Assembly: GCA_964513205.1 (NCBI GenBank)
Contig: CAZELP010000028.1
Span: 1 to 19,512, forward strand
Direction of reading: 5' to 3'
Origin: JAGVJT01 sp964513205
GTDB taxonomy: Bacteria; Pseudomonadota; Gammaproteobacteria; Legionellales; Legionellaceae
DNA length: 19,512 nt
In this document: piece after piece, positions 1 through 7,896 of the stretch
How the letters are laid out: each line of letters starts with the position of its first letter
Position numbering within the stretch: position 1 is the stretch's first letter
Translations under genes and position numbers: made by a program
Notes under the pieces: generated by a model
Told to the model about the DNA's origin: nothing
What the model saw: the letters and a program-made list of their open reading frames with translations, nothing else
Databases searched by the model: none

Positions 1-676
1 CTGCTCCTGGTAAATCAACAAATTCTTCGTTGAGCCAGCGTGCATCTTCTATAAATAGGCGTACACATCCATGGCTTGCTTGATATCCTGGAACTGTATC
101 ACTGCCATGTAAAGCGTATCCTCTATAAAAATGCATGCAATAAGGCATTTCTGCTCCGCCATCAGAGCCATCTGAACGCTGAGGAAAAGCCGTGGAGATG
201 CAGTCATAATCTTGTTTCCGAATGATTCTAAATTCGCCACTGGGTGTTTGACAATGGCCTTCTGTTTTAGGACATTGACCTGAACCTGATGAAAGAGGGC
301 CCCACCAAATAAGTTCGCCTTGCTCATCGTATGCGCCAAAGGCCAACTCTTCTTGGCTGATATAGATGGTTTTCTCTCCTCGCGCTTCAATATATCTTGG
401 AAATGGGGAAACGTCGTAGACACTGAGTTGCTCTAAATTGTCTGGGACCGCTATTGTCATTCCAGGTTTTAATTCGATATTCATGCGATTGATTCGTTTT
501 ACCAGATCTTGTGTTTGCACATCAGGAAATAAATCATCCCAGGAGTCATAATTTTTAGTATGAATACAATGATAACCAGGTTGATGGCAAAATTTTTCGC
601 CATAGCGACTTAAGGACGCAAAGGCATGGTTTGCAATCAGTCCGACGATCATAATGGCGATTATTCGTTTGAGCAT
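1..676 (-). CDS. L,D-transpeptidase (YkuD domain), EnhA-like, C-terminus beyond the window edge
   Basis: An open frame runs from an ATG at 676 to the left window edge without a stop, giving 225 visible residues. It begins with a classic Sec signal (MLKRIIAIMIVGLIANHAFA, cleavage near residue 20), so the product acts in the periplasm. Residues 57-80 (DLVKRINRMNIELKPGMTIAVP) look like the LysM-like lead segment common in Legionella/Coxiella L,D-transpeptidases. The YkuD active-site signature follows: H190-G-S, then S201-H-G-C204-V-R206-L, with Cys204 the expected nucleophile. The family forms 3-3 peptidoglycan crosslinks or attaches proteins to the wall. Six visible cysteines besides Cys204 (30, 37, 135, 142, 159, 180) could form disulfides. 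A shorter open frame on the same strand (49-423) is out of frame with this and is a shadow. The EnhA-like label is from memory of that Legionella group. Confidence 0.9.
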   Translation of the reverse strand, partial: MLKRIIAIMIVGLIANHAFASLSRYGEKFCHQPGYHCIHTKNYDSWDDLFPDVQTQDLVKRINRMNIELKPGMTIAVPDNLEQLSVYDVSPFPRYIEARGEKTIYISQEELAFGAYDEQGELIWWGPLSSGSGQCPKTEGHCQTPSGEFRIIRKQDYDCISTAFPQRSDGSDGGAEMPYCMHFYRGYALHGSDTVPGYQASHGCVRLFIEDARWLNEEFVDLPGA

Positions 677-771
677 GATGATTCACAAAACACTTTATCT
701 TATTAGCGGCACTTTGTATTTAAACTTTATGGTTATGACCAAGATGAGCTGATTTTTTCAGAAATGAGTTC

Positions 772-801
772 TGGCGAACTGTTCGTTTTATTGGGTATAA
801 T
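772..801 (+). promoter_or_regulatory. Probable promoter of the accD operon
   Basis: A perfect -10 box TATAAT lies at 796-801. The best -35 candidate is a weak TGGCGA at 772-777 with an 18-base spacer. Transcription would begin near 808, about 24 bases before the accD ATG. No other good promoter is visible ahead of the accD-surE run. Confidence 0.5.
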
Positions 802-831
802 GATCGTTTATTCACTTTGATAAGTTTGATT

Positions 832-1719
832 ATGAGTTGGTTAAAAAAGCTTTTGCCTTCAAAAATAAGAACAGAAACGTCTCAAAAAAAAGGTGTTCCT
901 GAAGGGGTTTGGCTGAAGTGCGAGGCCTGTGGCGACGTTTTGTATCGTGCAGAACTTAAGCGAAATCTTTCCGTATGTCCGAAGTGTAATCATCATCATC
1001 GACTTTCTGCAAGAGAGCGCTTGGCTTTATTTTTCGACAATGGCGTGTACACCGAAATTGCCGCAGAAATAGAGCCTATTGACCGCTTAAAATTTAAAGA
1101 CTCTAAAAAATATAAAGAGCGAATTGTTTCTGCACAAAAAACCACCGGTGAGCGCGAGGCATTATTGGTTGCATCAGGAACATTAAACATGTTGCCCGTT
1201 GTGGTCAGCGCTTTCGAGTTTAAATTTATGGGCGGCTCGATGGGGGCTGGTTTGGGTGAAAAATTTGTTCGTGGTGTTCGTGCCGCAACAGAAGCACGCT
1301 GCCCATATATTTGTTTTACAGCCAGTGGTGGCGCCAGGATGCAAGAGGGATTATTTTCTCTGATGCAGATGGCAAAAACCTCTGCTGCTTTGGCACAATT
1401 TGCGAAAGCAGGATTGCCGTTCATTGTTGTTTTGACTGATCCGACAATGGGTGGAGTTTCTGCGAGCTTTGGAAGCCTTGGAGATATCATTGTCGCAGAA
1501 CCAAATGCATTGATTGGATTTGCTGGCCCTCGTGTTATTGAGCAGACCGTTCGACAAAAGCTACCAGATGGTTTTCAGCGTAGTGAATTTTTACTTGAGC
1601 ACGGCCACATTGACATGATTCTTGAACGAAAAGCGCTACGAGATCAGCTTTCAGAAATTGCTGCAAAACTGATGAATCAAAAAATACAGATGCTTGATGA
1701 AAAAGCTCAGTCATTTTAG
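832..1719 (+). CDS. accD: Acetyl-CoA carboxylase carboxyltransferase subunit beta
   Basis: This is the beta subunit of the cytoplasmic carboxyltransferase half of acetyl-CoA carboxylase, which with AccA moves the carboxyl group from biotin to acetyl-CoA to make malonyl-CoA. The protein has 295 residues (E. coli 304). The N-terminal MSWLKKLLPSKI is typical. A four-Cys zinc ribbon is visible at C30/C33 and C49/C52. The crotonase-like core contains SGGARMQEG, the GGVSASF segment and FAGPRVIEQTV. I chose ATG 832 over an in-frame TTG at 817 because the protein then begins exactly as other AccDs do. It is the first gene of the run, and its 3' end overlaps folC by 23 bases, as in the common accD-folC arrangement. 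Confidence 0.97.
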   Translation: MSWLKKLLPSKIRTETSQKKGVPEGVWLKCEACGDVLYRAELKRNLSVCPKCNHHHRLSARERLALFFDNGVYTEIAAEIEPIDRLKFKDSKKYKERIVSAQKTTGEREALLVASGTLNMLPVVVSAFEFKFMGGSMGAGLGEKFVRGVRAATEARCPYICFTASGGARMQEGLFSLMQMAKTSAALAQFAKAGLPFIVVLTDPTMGGVSASFGSLGDIIVAEPNALIGFAGPRVIEQTVRQKLPDGFQRSEFLLEHGHIDMILERKALRDQLSEIAAKLMNQKIQMLDEKAQSF

Positions 1720-2998
1720 TACGGTATCTGCTTGGCTGGATTACTTTGAGCATCGACATCGTGAGCCCATTCAGCTTGGGCTCACGCGTTTTCAAGCTGC
1801 TTTGTCACGTTTTGATTTTACATTTAATCAAAAACTGGTAATTACCGTTGCAGGCACAAATGGCAAAGGTTCTACGGTTGCCATGCTCGATGAATTGTAT
1901 ACTTTGGCAGGATATCGAGTAGGGCGCTATATGTCGCCTCATTTGTTGCGATTTAACGAGCGAATTTGTGTGGCACAAACACAAATTACGAATGAGAGAC
2001 TTTGTGCATTGTTCGAGGCTATCCATCAATATCCCGAAAGTCTCGCGTTAACTTATTTTGAAATTACGACACTTGCAGCCCTCTTGTTTTTTGAAGAAGA
2101 GGGTGCGGATGTCATTTTACTTGAAGTCGGTATGGGGGGGCGGTTGGATGCGACAAATGCAGTTGATTCAGATTTATCCATCATAACCACCATTGACTTT
2201 GATCATGAGGCATGGCTTGGCGAGACAAGAGAGGCCATTGGTTTTGAAAAAGCTGGAATTTTTCGTGCTGAAAAACCAGCCATTTATGCGGATATTAACC
2301 CTCCATCAAGTATCTTAGATTCTGCTCAAAATAAGGCGGCTATTCTGTATCGTTTGGGAGAGGCGTATCAATATGTGACGACAAATGATAGTTTGATCAT
2401 CCAAGCTTTCGAACAAAAGTGGTGTTTACCCAAACCCTCTATTTCTACACAGGCAGCAGCATGTGCCGTCTTTGCTACATGGCTTTTACGGCATAAGAGA
2501 CCGATCCAATCGGCGCATTATCAATCGGCTATGCACACCGTTCGTATCGAAGGAAGACAGCAGTGGATTCAGGGAGATATTCGCCAGCTTTATGATGTAT
2601 CACACAATCCTCAGTCTGTTCGAAGCTTGGCTGCATGTTTGCAAGCTTCAGTTGTCACTGGCACGGTTCGTGCGGTTTTTTCAGCCTTGAAAGATAAAAA
2701 TTTACTCGAGCTTCTGCTTCCAATGAAAGGTATTGTCGATGTCTGGTATCCGGCATTGTTGTCCGGTTCTCGTCAAACACCAGAGAAAGTTTTGCGTTGT
2801 GCATTTGAAAATCTCAACATTCATGTTGAAAAATGCTATAATAGCCCGACTGAAGCTTTTAAAGCGGCTTGGCGTGAGTCAAGAAAAGGAGATTTAATCG
2901 TCGTTTTTGGATCATTCTTAACCGTAAGTGCTGTACTGTCATCACAGTTAAATACTGTGGAGGAGAAGTGTAAACATGAAGAAGCTTGTTTGGGATGA
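1697..2998 (+). CDS. folC: Bifunctional dihydrofolate synthase / folylpolyglutamate synthase
   Basis: FolC adds L-glutamate to dihydropteroate and then to reduced folates, using ATP, in the cytoplasm. The protein has 433 residues (E. coli 422). The Mur-ligase-type P-loop GTNGKGST is at residues 53-60. Other FolC landmarks are SPHLLRFNERI, LLEVGMGGRLDATN and a C-terminal Mur-like domain with SHNPQS and a V-FSALKDKN segment. The start ATG at 1697 lies inside the end of accD, with a TTG immediately before it that I did not use. The end overlaps dedD by 23 bases, so the gene is probably translationally coupled on both sides. Confidence 0.96.
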   Translation: MKKLSHFSTVSAWLDYFEHRHREPIQLGLTRFQAALSRFDFTFNQKLVITVAGTNGKGSTVAMLDELYTLAGYRVGRYMSPHLLRFNERICVAQTQITNERLCALFEAIHQYPESLALTYFEITTLAALLFFEEEGADVILLEVGMGGRLDATNAVDSDLSIITTIDFDHEAWLGETREAIGFEKAGIFRAEKPAIYADINPPSSILDSAQNKAAILYRLGEAYQYVTTNDSLIIQAFEQKWCLPKPSISTQAAACAVFATWLLRHKRPIQSAHYQSAMHTVRIEGRQQWIQGDIRQLYDVSHNPQSVRSLAACLQASVVTGTVRAVFSALKDKNLLELLLPMKGIVDVWYPALLSGSRQTPEKVLRCAFENLNIHVEKCYNSPTEAFKAAWRESRKGDLIVVFGSFLTVSAVLSSQLNTVEEKCKHEEACLG

Positions 2999-3632
2999 AC
3001 GTGTAAAACATCGCTTGACTGGGGTGTTGGTAATTCTTTCTATTGCAGTGATTTTTTTACCTGCGATGATAAAGCGCTCAAATCAACATTTGAGCGAACG
3101 AGTGAATGTTTCTGTGAAGCTCCCACCAAAACCTCTTTTGCCTAAAGTGGCGATGGTTGGAGAAAAAGCAGTTTTTTCTGATGTCAAAGTTGCAAAAATC
3201 GATGTGCCTCCGGCGATCGAAACAAAGCCTGTTTTACCAAAGCCTGTGGCGCCATCTGTCCAGGCCTCTTTAAAAACCCCGTTGGTGACTCCAAAAATTG
3301 TCGAACCTCCGTTACAAGCTGCTAACCGTGTTGCTCTGTCTCGAAAATTAGCTTCTAATCTTAAGGCAACGTTGCCCGTTGAGCGCAAGGTCGTGAGTCA
3401 AAAAGAATCTTATGTTGTGCAGTTGGCCGCGTTTAGTCAAGAAGAGAATGCTGTTGCCTTAGTGTCTCGTTTGCGAAACAAAGGCTACGCCGCAAAGTAC
3501 AGCAAGCAAGGAGCCATGTATAAAGTAGTGGTCAGCAGTTTAGGGAATCGAAACAATGCGCGTGTTTTGCAAAAAAAGATTGCTGACACGATGCAAATGA
3601 ATGGACTAATTATTCGTGCACAGGTGAGTTAA
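2976..3632 (+). CDS. dedD: DedD-like SPOR-domain cell-division protein
   Basis: This 218-residue protein has the DedD layout: a short cytoplasmic start (MKKLVWDERVKHRLTG), one membrane segment at about residues 14-31, a long linker rich in Pro, Val and Lys (about 48-125), and a C-terminal SPOR domain (about 144-217) with YVVQLAAFSQEENA and the closing YKVVVSSLGNRNNAR. SPOR domains bind denuded glycan strands at the septum, and DedD supports division there. A strong ribosome site, GGAGGAG at 2959-2965, precedes the ATG, even though the gene begins inside folC. It sits between folC and cvpA as in E. coli. Confidence 0.93.
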   Translation: MKKLVWDERVKHRLTGVLVILSIAVIFLPAMIKRSNQHLSERVNVSVKLPPKPLLPKVAMVGEKAVFSDVKVAKIDVPPAIETKPVLPKPVAPSVQASLKTPLVTPKIVEPPLQAANRVALSRKLASNLKATLPVERKVVSQKESYVVQLAAFSQEENAVALVSRLRNKGYAAKYSKQGAMYKVVVSSLGNRNNARVLQKKIADTMQMNGLIIRAQVS

Positions 3633-3636
3633 TCTT

Positions 3637-4191
3637 ATGTTTGAGACTATTGATTACATCATTTTGGGTGTTATTGGATTATCTGTTATTACAGGTATTT
3701 TTCGAGGCTTTGTCAAAGAATCGGTGGCGCTGGTCGTTTGGATTGTTGCCATTTGGTGTGCGTATCATTATGCCAATACAATCGAAATTTGGTTTAAATC
3801 CTATATCGACGATGCCTCTGTTCGAACAATTATTAGCTTTATTGCGATTTTGATTGTTGTTGTGGTATTGGGTGCGATTTTAAATGCCTTGCTTAGTTTT
3901 GTGCTACATAAAACCGGACTGAGTGGTACAGACCGATTTTTAGGGATGTTATTTGGTTTTGTTCGAGGCGTTTTTATTGTCGCATTGATTATTCTAGTTT
4001 TAAATATGACATCAATGGCTAAAAAAGAAGATTATGCGCATCATTCTGTGCTCTATACGAAGTTTGATCCTTTAGTTCATTGGTTGTCTTCGATGATGCC
4101 GAGTTTGCTTAAACAGGCTTCTTTGTTCGACAAAGAAGAGGATGAGTCAACCACAAGTAAAAAGGGCGACTTGGTTTTAAATCCCGCGTGA
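3637..4191 (+). CDS. cvpA: CvpA family inner-membrane protein
   Basis: The 184-residue protein begins with MFETIDYIILGVIGLS and continues with the CvpA-type FRGFVKESVALVVWIVAIW. It has four hydrophobic segments (about residues 5-22, 27-47, 64-88 and 104-126), with the conserved SGTDRFLGMLFGFVRG before the last. The C-terminal tail of about 55 residues is polar and probably cytoplasmic. The family is linked to colicin V production and to envelope stress or bile tolerance, but its biochemical role is unsettled. The gene begins 4 bases after the dedD stop, with AGGTGAG just upstream as a ribosome site. In E. coli the next gene is purF, which is absent here. Confidence 0.93.
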   Translation: MFETIDYIILGVIGLSVITGIFRGFVKESVALVVWIVAIWCAYHYANTIEIWFKSYIDDASVRTIISFIAILIVVVVLGAILNALLSFVLHKTGLSGTDRFLGMLFGFVRGVFIVALIILVLNMTSMAKKEDYAHHSVLYTKFDPLVHWLSSMMPSLLKQASLFDKEEDESTTSKKGDLVLNPA

Positions 4192-4201
4192 GTTCAAATA
4201 C

Positions 4202-4594
4202 ATGAGAAAAAATAAATTTGGCCATATTCTGGTCTTGGGGCTTTTTTTATTCGGTTGCAGTCAGCAGCATGATGCGTATTATTATGCGTCTCATCCTAAG
4301 GCGTTACAAGAAGCGTTGGGCCACTGTCCGAATAGGGCTCCTTCTGGATTGAGTTGCGATGAGCTTCAGAAAATAGCGGAAAAAATGAGTGGTTTGGTCG
4401 ATGCTTTTAGACGTGATCAATTGGGGTATGGTCGAGACATTATGGCGCTTCAAGAGCAAGCGAATGCTTATCGGCAGACGTTGCATGCTCATCCCGATGC
4501 GAGTACATTAGAGTCTTTAAAACAAGTAGAAGCGAAGATACAAGAGCATTTACTCCCTATCCAATGGCTCACTTCGCCGAGAAATCGCTCATGA
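4202..4594 (+). CDS. Small EexN-like lipoprotein
   Basis: The 130-residue protein starts with a lipoprotein signal ending in LFLFGC (lipid Cys at residue 19). The mature start resembles EexN-type lipoproteins in pattern: YYASHPKALQEALGHC, then a second Cys in LSCDEL and a helical remainder. EexN proteins were named for entry exclusion on conjugative plasmids, but chromosomal relatives are common and their function is unknown, so I assign none. The gene lies 10 bases after cvpA and its TGA overlaps the surE ATG (ATGA), which suggests it is made together with SurE. The C-terminal half (about residues 60-125) is probably helical. The lipoprotein call is firm; the EexN relationship is from memory of the motif. 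Confidence 0.75.
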   Translation: MRKNKFGHILVLGLFLFGCSQQHDAYYYASHPKALQEALGHCPNRAPSGLSCDELQKIAEKMSGLVDAFRRDQLGYGRDIMALQEQANAYRQTLHAHPDASTLESLKQVEAKIQEHLLPIQWLTSPRNRS

Positions 4595-5328
4595 GAATTC
4601 TAGTCTCAAATGATGATGGTATTTTGGCACCGGGGATTCGGATATTGGCAAAGACCTTATCTGAAATTGCTCATGTTGAGGTAATGGCACCCGATAGAAA
4701 TCGTAGTGGAGCAAGTAATTCTTTAACGCTTTCTCGACCCATCACGGTCAGGAAACTAGAGGAACATTTTTATAGTGTAGAAGGTACGCCGACTGATTGC
4801 GTGCATTTGGCTTTGACAGGTTTTTTTGATGAACCTTTTGACATGGTGATATCTGGCATCAATGAAGGGGGTAATTTAGGTGATGATGTCTTGTACTCCG
4901 GTACGGTTGCGGCGGCGATGGAGGGGCGAAATTTAGGACTATCTTCGATTGCTGTTTCATTGAGCGGGCATTTGTATCAGCATTTTGAAACTGCGGCTTC
5001 TGTTGCCAGAGATTTGGCTCGGAAAATTGCACAAAAGCCTCTAATGAAAAAAACAATTCTCAATGTCAACGTACCCGATCTTCCTTTAAATGCGCTAAAA
5101 GGACTATCAGTGACACGTCTTGGCACTCGACACAATGCTGAACCCATGATTCAAGATAAAGATCCAAGAGGGCGTACTATTTATTGGGTTGGTCCTGCTG
5201 GAAAAGAAGCTGATGCTGGGTTGGGTACAGATTTTTATGCGTTACGAGAAGGCTACGTGTCGGTTACGCCGATACAACTTGACATGACGCATTATGACCT
5301 TTTTGAAGATTTATCATTGAGAATATAG
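4591..5328 (+). CDS. surE: 5'/3'-nucleotidase (survival protein) SurE
   Basis: SurE is a metal-dependent nucleotidase of the cytoplasm that removes phosphate from nucleoside 5'- and 3'-monophosphates and is linked to stationary-phase survival. The 245-residue protein shows the family hallmarks: MRILVSNDDGI (metal-binding D8 and D9), APDRNRSGASNS (S39) and SGINEGGNLGDDVLYSGTVAAAMEG (N91). It ends with a normal C-terminal segment (GYVSVTPIQLDMT). I chose ATG 4591 because SurE proteins start MRIL; a 9-codon upstream extension from 4564 lies inside the lipoprotein gene. The ATGA overlap implies coupling. In E. coli the next gene is pcm, which is missing here. Confidence 0.96.
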   Translation: MRILVSNDDGILAPGIRILAKTLSEIAHVEVMAPDRNRSGASNSLTLSRPITVRKLEEHFYSVEGTPTDCVHLALTGFFDEPFDMVISGINEGGNLGDDVLYSGTVAAAMEGRNLGLSSIAVSLSGHLYQHFETAASVARDLARKIAQKPLMKKTILNVNVPDLPLNALKGLSVTRLGTRHNAEPMIQDKDPRGRTIYWVGPAGKEADAGLGTDFYALREGYVSVTPIQLDMTHYDLFEDLSLRI

Positions 5329-5347
5329 AGAAGCGTTTTTTAAGGAA

Positions 5348-5398
5348 GGGCCATTGTATTGAGCGCATACGCTCTTTGAATAGCCCAGAAGTTTTTTT
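5348..5398 (+). terminator. Possible Rho-independent terminator after surE
   Basis: An inner stem GAGCG/CGCTC (5361-5365 with 5370-5374, loop CATA) sits inside an outer GGGC/GCCC pairing (5348-5351 with 5383-5386). Seven T bases follow at 5392-5398, after a short AGAAG. The T run is not directly against the stem, so termination may be partial. The position between the surE run and yqaA-nlpD-rpoS fits a transcription boundary. Confidence 0.4.
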
Positions 5399-5437
5399 AT
5401 CAATCCCGATTGAAATAACTTAAGGAAGCATGATTAC

Positions 5438-6028
5438 ATGAAGATTTTTACGCACGTCTACAATCGGATGATGATATGGTCGGGTCATCCTCATGCTCGT
5501 TATTATTTGGCTGGTGTTTCTTTTGCTGAATCTTCATTTTTTCCAATTCCACCTGACATCATGTTGATTAGTATGGGCCTTGCTGCTCCTCGGCGTGCCT
5601 GGTATTACGCATTTATTGCCACGTTGTTTTCTGTTTTTGGCGGTATTTTAGGATATCTGATTGGTTATTTTTTTATGGATTTTCTCGAGCCATATTTATT
5701 GGCGTCGCATTATGCTGGTGCTTATCTCCACGTCAAAGAATGGATGGATTCTGCTGGTGTCTTTATGGTCATCCTTGCCAGTTTTTCTCCTTTTCCTTAT
5801 AAGATATTTACCATTACAGCAGGGGCGATGAAAATGCCTTTTCTTTATCCCTTTGTTTTGGGGTCGGTGTTGGGCAGGGGGTTGCGATTTTTTATCGTAT
5901 CGAGCGTTCTGTATTTTGCTGGAGAGGGGCTTGAAAGGCGCATTCGGCAGTTTATCGATTGGATCGGTTGGGCTGCTTTGACAATCTTGATTTTAGGATA
6001 CCTTATCTACCGATGGCTTTCAGCATGA
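5438..6028 (+). CDS. YqaA-type (DedA/VTT superfamily) inner-membrane protein
   Basis: The 196-residue protein is a membrane protein of the DedA/VTT ('SNARE-associated') superfamily and resembles the YqaA branch. Key segments are GVSFAESSFFPIPPD (residues 26-40, with the acidic residue and Pro-rich loop typical of the family), SPFPYKIFTITAGAM (117-131) and the arginine-bearing LGRGLRFF (145-152). Hydrophobic spans lie at about 55-80, 105-118, 135-160 and 173-194. DedA relatives are lipid carriers or envelope-homeostasis proteins; the YqaA role is not established. AAGGAA precedes the ATG by about 12 bases. An earlier ATG at 5430 stops after three codons. The gene overlaps nlpD by 4 bases and occupies the place pcm has in E. 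coli. Confidence 0.85.
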   Translation: MKIFTHVYNRMMIWSGHPHARYYLAGVSFAESSFFPIPPDIMLISMGLAAPRRAWYYAFIATLFSVFGGILGYLIGYFFMDFLEPYLLASHYAGAYLHVKEWMDSAGVFMVILASFSPFPYKIFTITAGAMKMPFLYPFVLGSVLGRGLRFFIVSSVLYFAGEGLERRIRQFIDWIGWAALTILILGYLIYRWLSA

Positions 6029-6762
6029 CTCGTTTTTTTTATGGTTTAATTTTTCTTTTTGTTTGGGCTGGGATAGCGGGTTGCCAGCAACGTCAAGGCT
6101 TGGCGCCTGTTTATGAAGCTCATGGTTTTCGTGATGAAGTGCCGATGAGTTATCGAGTACAACGATATGATACATTGTACTCGATTGCATTTCGTTACTA
6201 CCAAGATTATCGAGTCATTGCACAAATTAATCATCTGTACCCTCCATACGCTTTACGAGTAGGGCAGTGGATTCGCTTAAAACCTAATCCCAATGATTCA
6301 TACTCTCGCGTCCAACCAAAACCAATGTACACAGAGCCGCGAGTTTTGAGAGGTCCCAATAAGCCCATCAATCGACTTGCTATTGCTCAAAAAAATCAAA
6401 TGCTACCTTTAAAATGGCCCTCAACAGAGCGAAGACTTTGGGCGTCATTTGCTCCAGAAAAAGGCCGAAAAGGAATTGATGTTTTAGGGCGAAGCAACAG
6501 TCCTGTTTTTGCTGCTAACAGTGGTGTTGTCGCATATGCCGGTGATGGCTTGGTTGGATATGGGAATCTTATCATCATCAAACACAACGATCGTCTACTC
6601 ACGGCATATGCGCACAGTGCTCGTGTCTTAGTGAAAGAAGGGCAGCGTGTTGAACGCGGACAGAAAATTGCCACAATGGGACTTTTAGATAGGCAGCATC
6701 ACGGTTTGCATTTTGAAGTTCGCGAGTGGGGTAAACCCGTCAATCCGCTACGTTATTTTTAA
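6025..6762 (+). CDS. nlpD: NlpD-like murein hydrolase activator lipoprotein
   Basis: The 245-residue lipoprotein has lipobox AGIAGC (lipid Cys20), a LysM domain at about 42-86 (YRVQRYDTLYSIAFRYYQD ... LRVGQWIRL) and a C-terminal M23/LytM domain at about 145-245. The LytM metal site is degenerate: the usual HxxxD is KGRKGID and the usual HxH is GLHFEV, as in E. coli NlpD, which activates the amidase AmiC rather than cutting murein itself. The sequence GNLIIIKHND and the end GKPVNPLRYF match NlpD closely. I prefer ATG 6025, which overlaps the upstream stop as ATGA; ATG 6013 in the same frame would add four residues. Gene order nlpD-rpoS is the classical one. Confidence 0.94.
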   Translation: MTRFFYGLIFLFVWAGIAGCQQRQGLAPVYEAHGFRDEVPMSYRVQRYDTLYSIAFRYYQDYRVIAQINHLYPPYALRVGQWIRLKPNPNDSYSRVQPKPMYTEPRVLRGPNKPINRLAIAQKNQMLPLKWPSTERRLWASFAPEKGRKGIDVLGRSNSPVFAANSGVVAYAGDGLVGYGNLIIIKHNDRLLTAYAHSARVLVKEGQRVERGQKIATMGLLDRQHHGLHFEVREWGKPVNPLRYF

Positions 6763-6801
6763 AGATAAATATATCGTGTGAGGCTTACTGACATGAACTA
6801 C

Positions 6802-6832
6802 TTGACAAAACTTGTTCGTTTGTTGCAAGAAT
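6802..6832 (+). promoter_or_regulatory. Possible rpoS-proximal promoter
   Basis: A perfect -35 hexamer TTGACA lies at 6802-6807 in the nlpD-rpoS gap. The best -10 match is AAGAAT at 6827-6832, which leaves a long 19-base spacer, so the promoter may be weak or need an activator. In other gammaproteobacteria the main rpoS promoter often lies inside nlpD; I did not identify one there. Confidence 0.33.
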
Positions 6833-6862
6833 AAGAGACTATTTCTAATAGATAGGGACATC

Positions 6863-7876
6863 ATGGCAAAACGTAGCAAAAAATCACCCGAGGCGGCGGT
6901 TTCAGAAGAAGATGTCGTTGAGCCTTCACAAGAGGATTTGTCGGAAGATTCTGTGGACGAGCCCTCTGAAGAAGCTTTGTCAGCCGAAGAAGATGAAGCT
7001 CCTGCTCGTGAAGAGGAATATGAGTTGCATGATGAACATTTCTCAAAAACAATGGATGCGACCCAAATTTATCTGAGTGAGATTGGTTACTCTCCTCTTT
7101 TAAGTGCAAAAGAAGAAGTCATGTACGCAAAATTAGCACTTAAAGGCGATAAAAATGCGCGTCGCATTATGATTGAATCGAATCTTCGTTTGGTCGTAAA
7201 AATTTCTAGACGGTATCTGAATCGTGGATTGCCTTTACTGGATTTGATTGAAGAGGGCAATTTAGGATTGATGCGCTCAGTCGAAAAGTTTGATCCGAAT
7301 CGTGGCTTTCGATTTTCGACATATGCAACTTGGTGGATTAGACAAACAATTGAACGTGCCATCATGAACCAAACGCGTACCATTCGTTTGCCAATTCATG
7401 TTTTGAAAGAATTAAATGTTTATCTCAGAACAGCAAGACAATTGACGCAACAGCTCGATCATGAGCCCTCTCCAGAAGAAATAGCAGAAACACTGCATAG
7501 GCCTGTTGAAGACGTTCAAAAAGTCATGCATTTCAATGATCGCATTACTTCAATTGATAGTCCAATCGGAGGAGATGAGAATAAGTCTTTGATAGACACT
7601 ATCGCAGATGAAAATAGTGTGAATCCAGCACAATTATTGACGGATGAAAGTCTGCTTGAACAAATGGATCGAATGCTTGATAGACTAACGGAAAATCAGC
7701 GGGAGGTTATTGCAAGGCGTTTTGGTTTGCGCGGTTTTGAGAAAGGAACGCTCGAGGAAGTTGGACGAGAGATTGATTTAACTCGTGAGCGTGTCAGACA
7801 AATTCAGGTAGAAGCGCTCAAAACCTTACGTGTTTTACTCGAGCAAGAAGGCTTGTCTCATGATGATCTGTTTTAA
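6863..7876 (+). CDS. rpoS: RNA polymerase sigma factor RpoS (sigma-38)
   Basis: The 337-residue sigma-70-family factor (E. coli RpoS 330) directs RNA polymerase to stationary-phase and stress genes. After a basic start (MAKRSKK) comes an acidic stretch (about 15-60). Region 1.2 follows (DATQIYLSEIGYSPLLSAKE), then region 2 (MIESNLRLVVKISRRY; LDLIEEGNLGLMRSVEKFDP; FSTYATWWIRQTIERA), region 3 (LPIHVLKELNVYLRTARQL) and region 4.2 with the helix-turn-helix TLEEVGREIDLTRERVRQIQ (296-315). ATG 6863 is preceded by AGGGA; an in-frame TTG at 6812 would add 17 unlikely residues. DATQIYLSEIGYSPLL and the position after nlpD favour RpoS over RpoD or RpoH. In Legionella relatives RpoS helps govern the switch to the transmissive phase; that is known for the group, not shown here. 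Confidence 0.96.
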   Translation: MAKRSKKSPEAAVSEEDVVEPSQEDLSEDSVDEPSEEALSAEEDEAPAREEEYELHDEHFSKTMDATQIYLSEIGYSPLLSAKEEVMYAKLALKGDKNARRIMIESNLRLVVKISRRYLNRGLPLLDLIEEGNLGLMRSVEKFDPNRGFRFSTYATWWIRQTIERAIMNQTRTIRLPIHVLKELNVYLRTARQLTQQLDHEPSPEEIAETLHRPVEDVQKVMHFNDRITSIDSPIGGDENKSLIDTIADENSVNPAQLLTDESLLEQMDRMLDRLTENQREVIARRFGLRGFEKGTLEEVGREIDLTRERVRQIQVEALKTLRVLLEQEGLSHDDLF

Positions 7877-7896
7877 ACGTCGAGTTGCGTGATGAG

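Noticed and set aside
49..423. 124-residue open frame on minus
   Set aside because: It is out of frame with the L,D-transpeptidase that covers the same bases with a signal peptide and full active-site motif.
764..820. 18-codon hydrophobic mini-frame before accD (MSSGELFVLLGIMIVYSL)
   Set aside because: It lies across the accD promoter -10 box, has no ribosome site, and is short enough to occur by chance.
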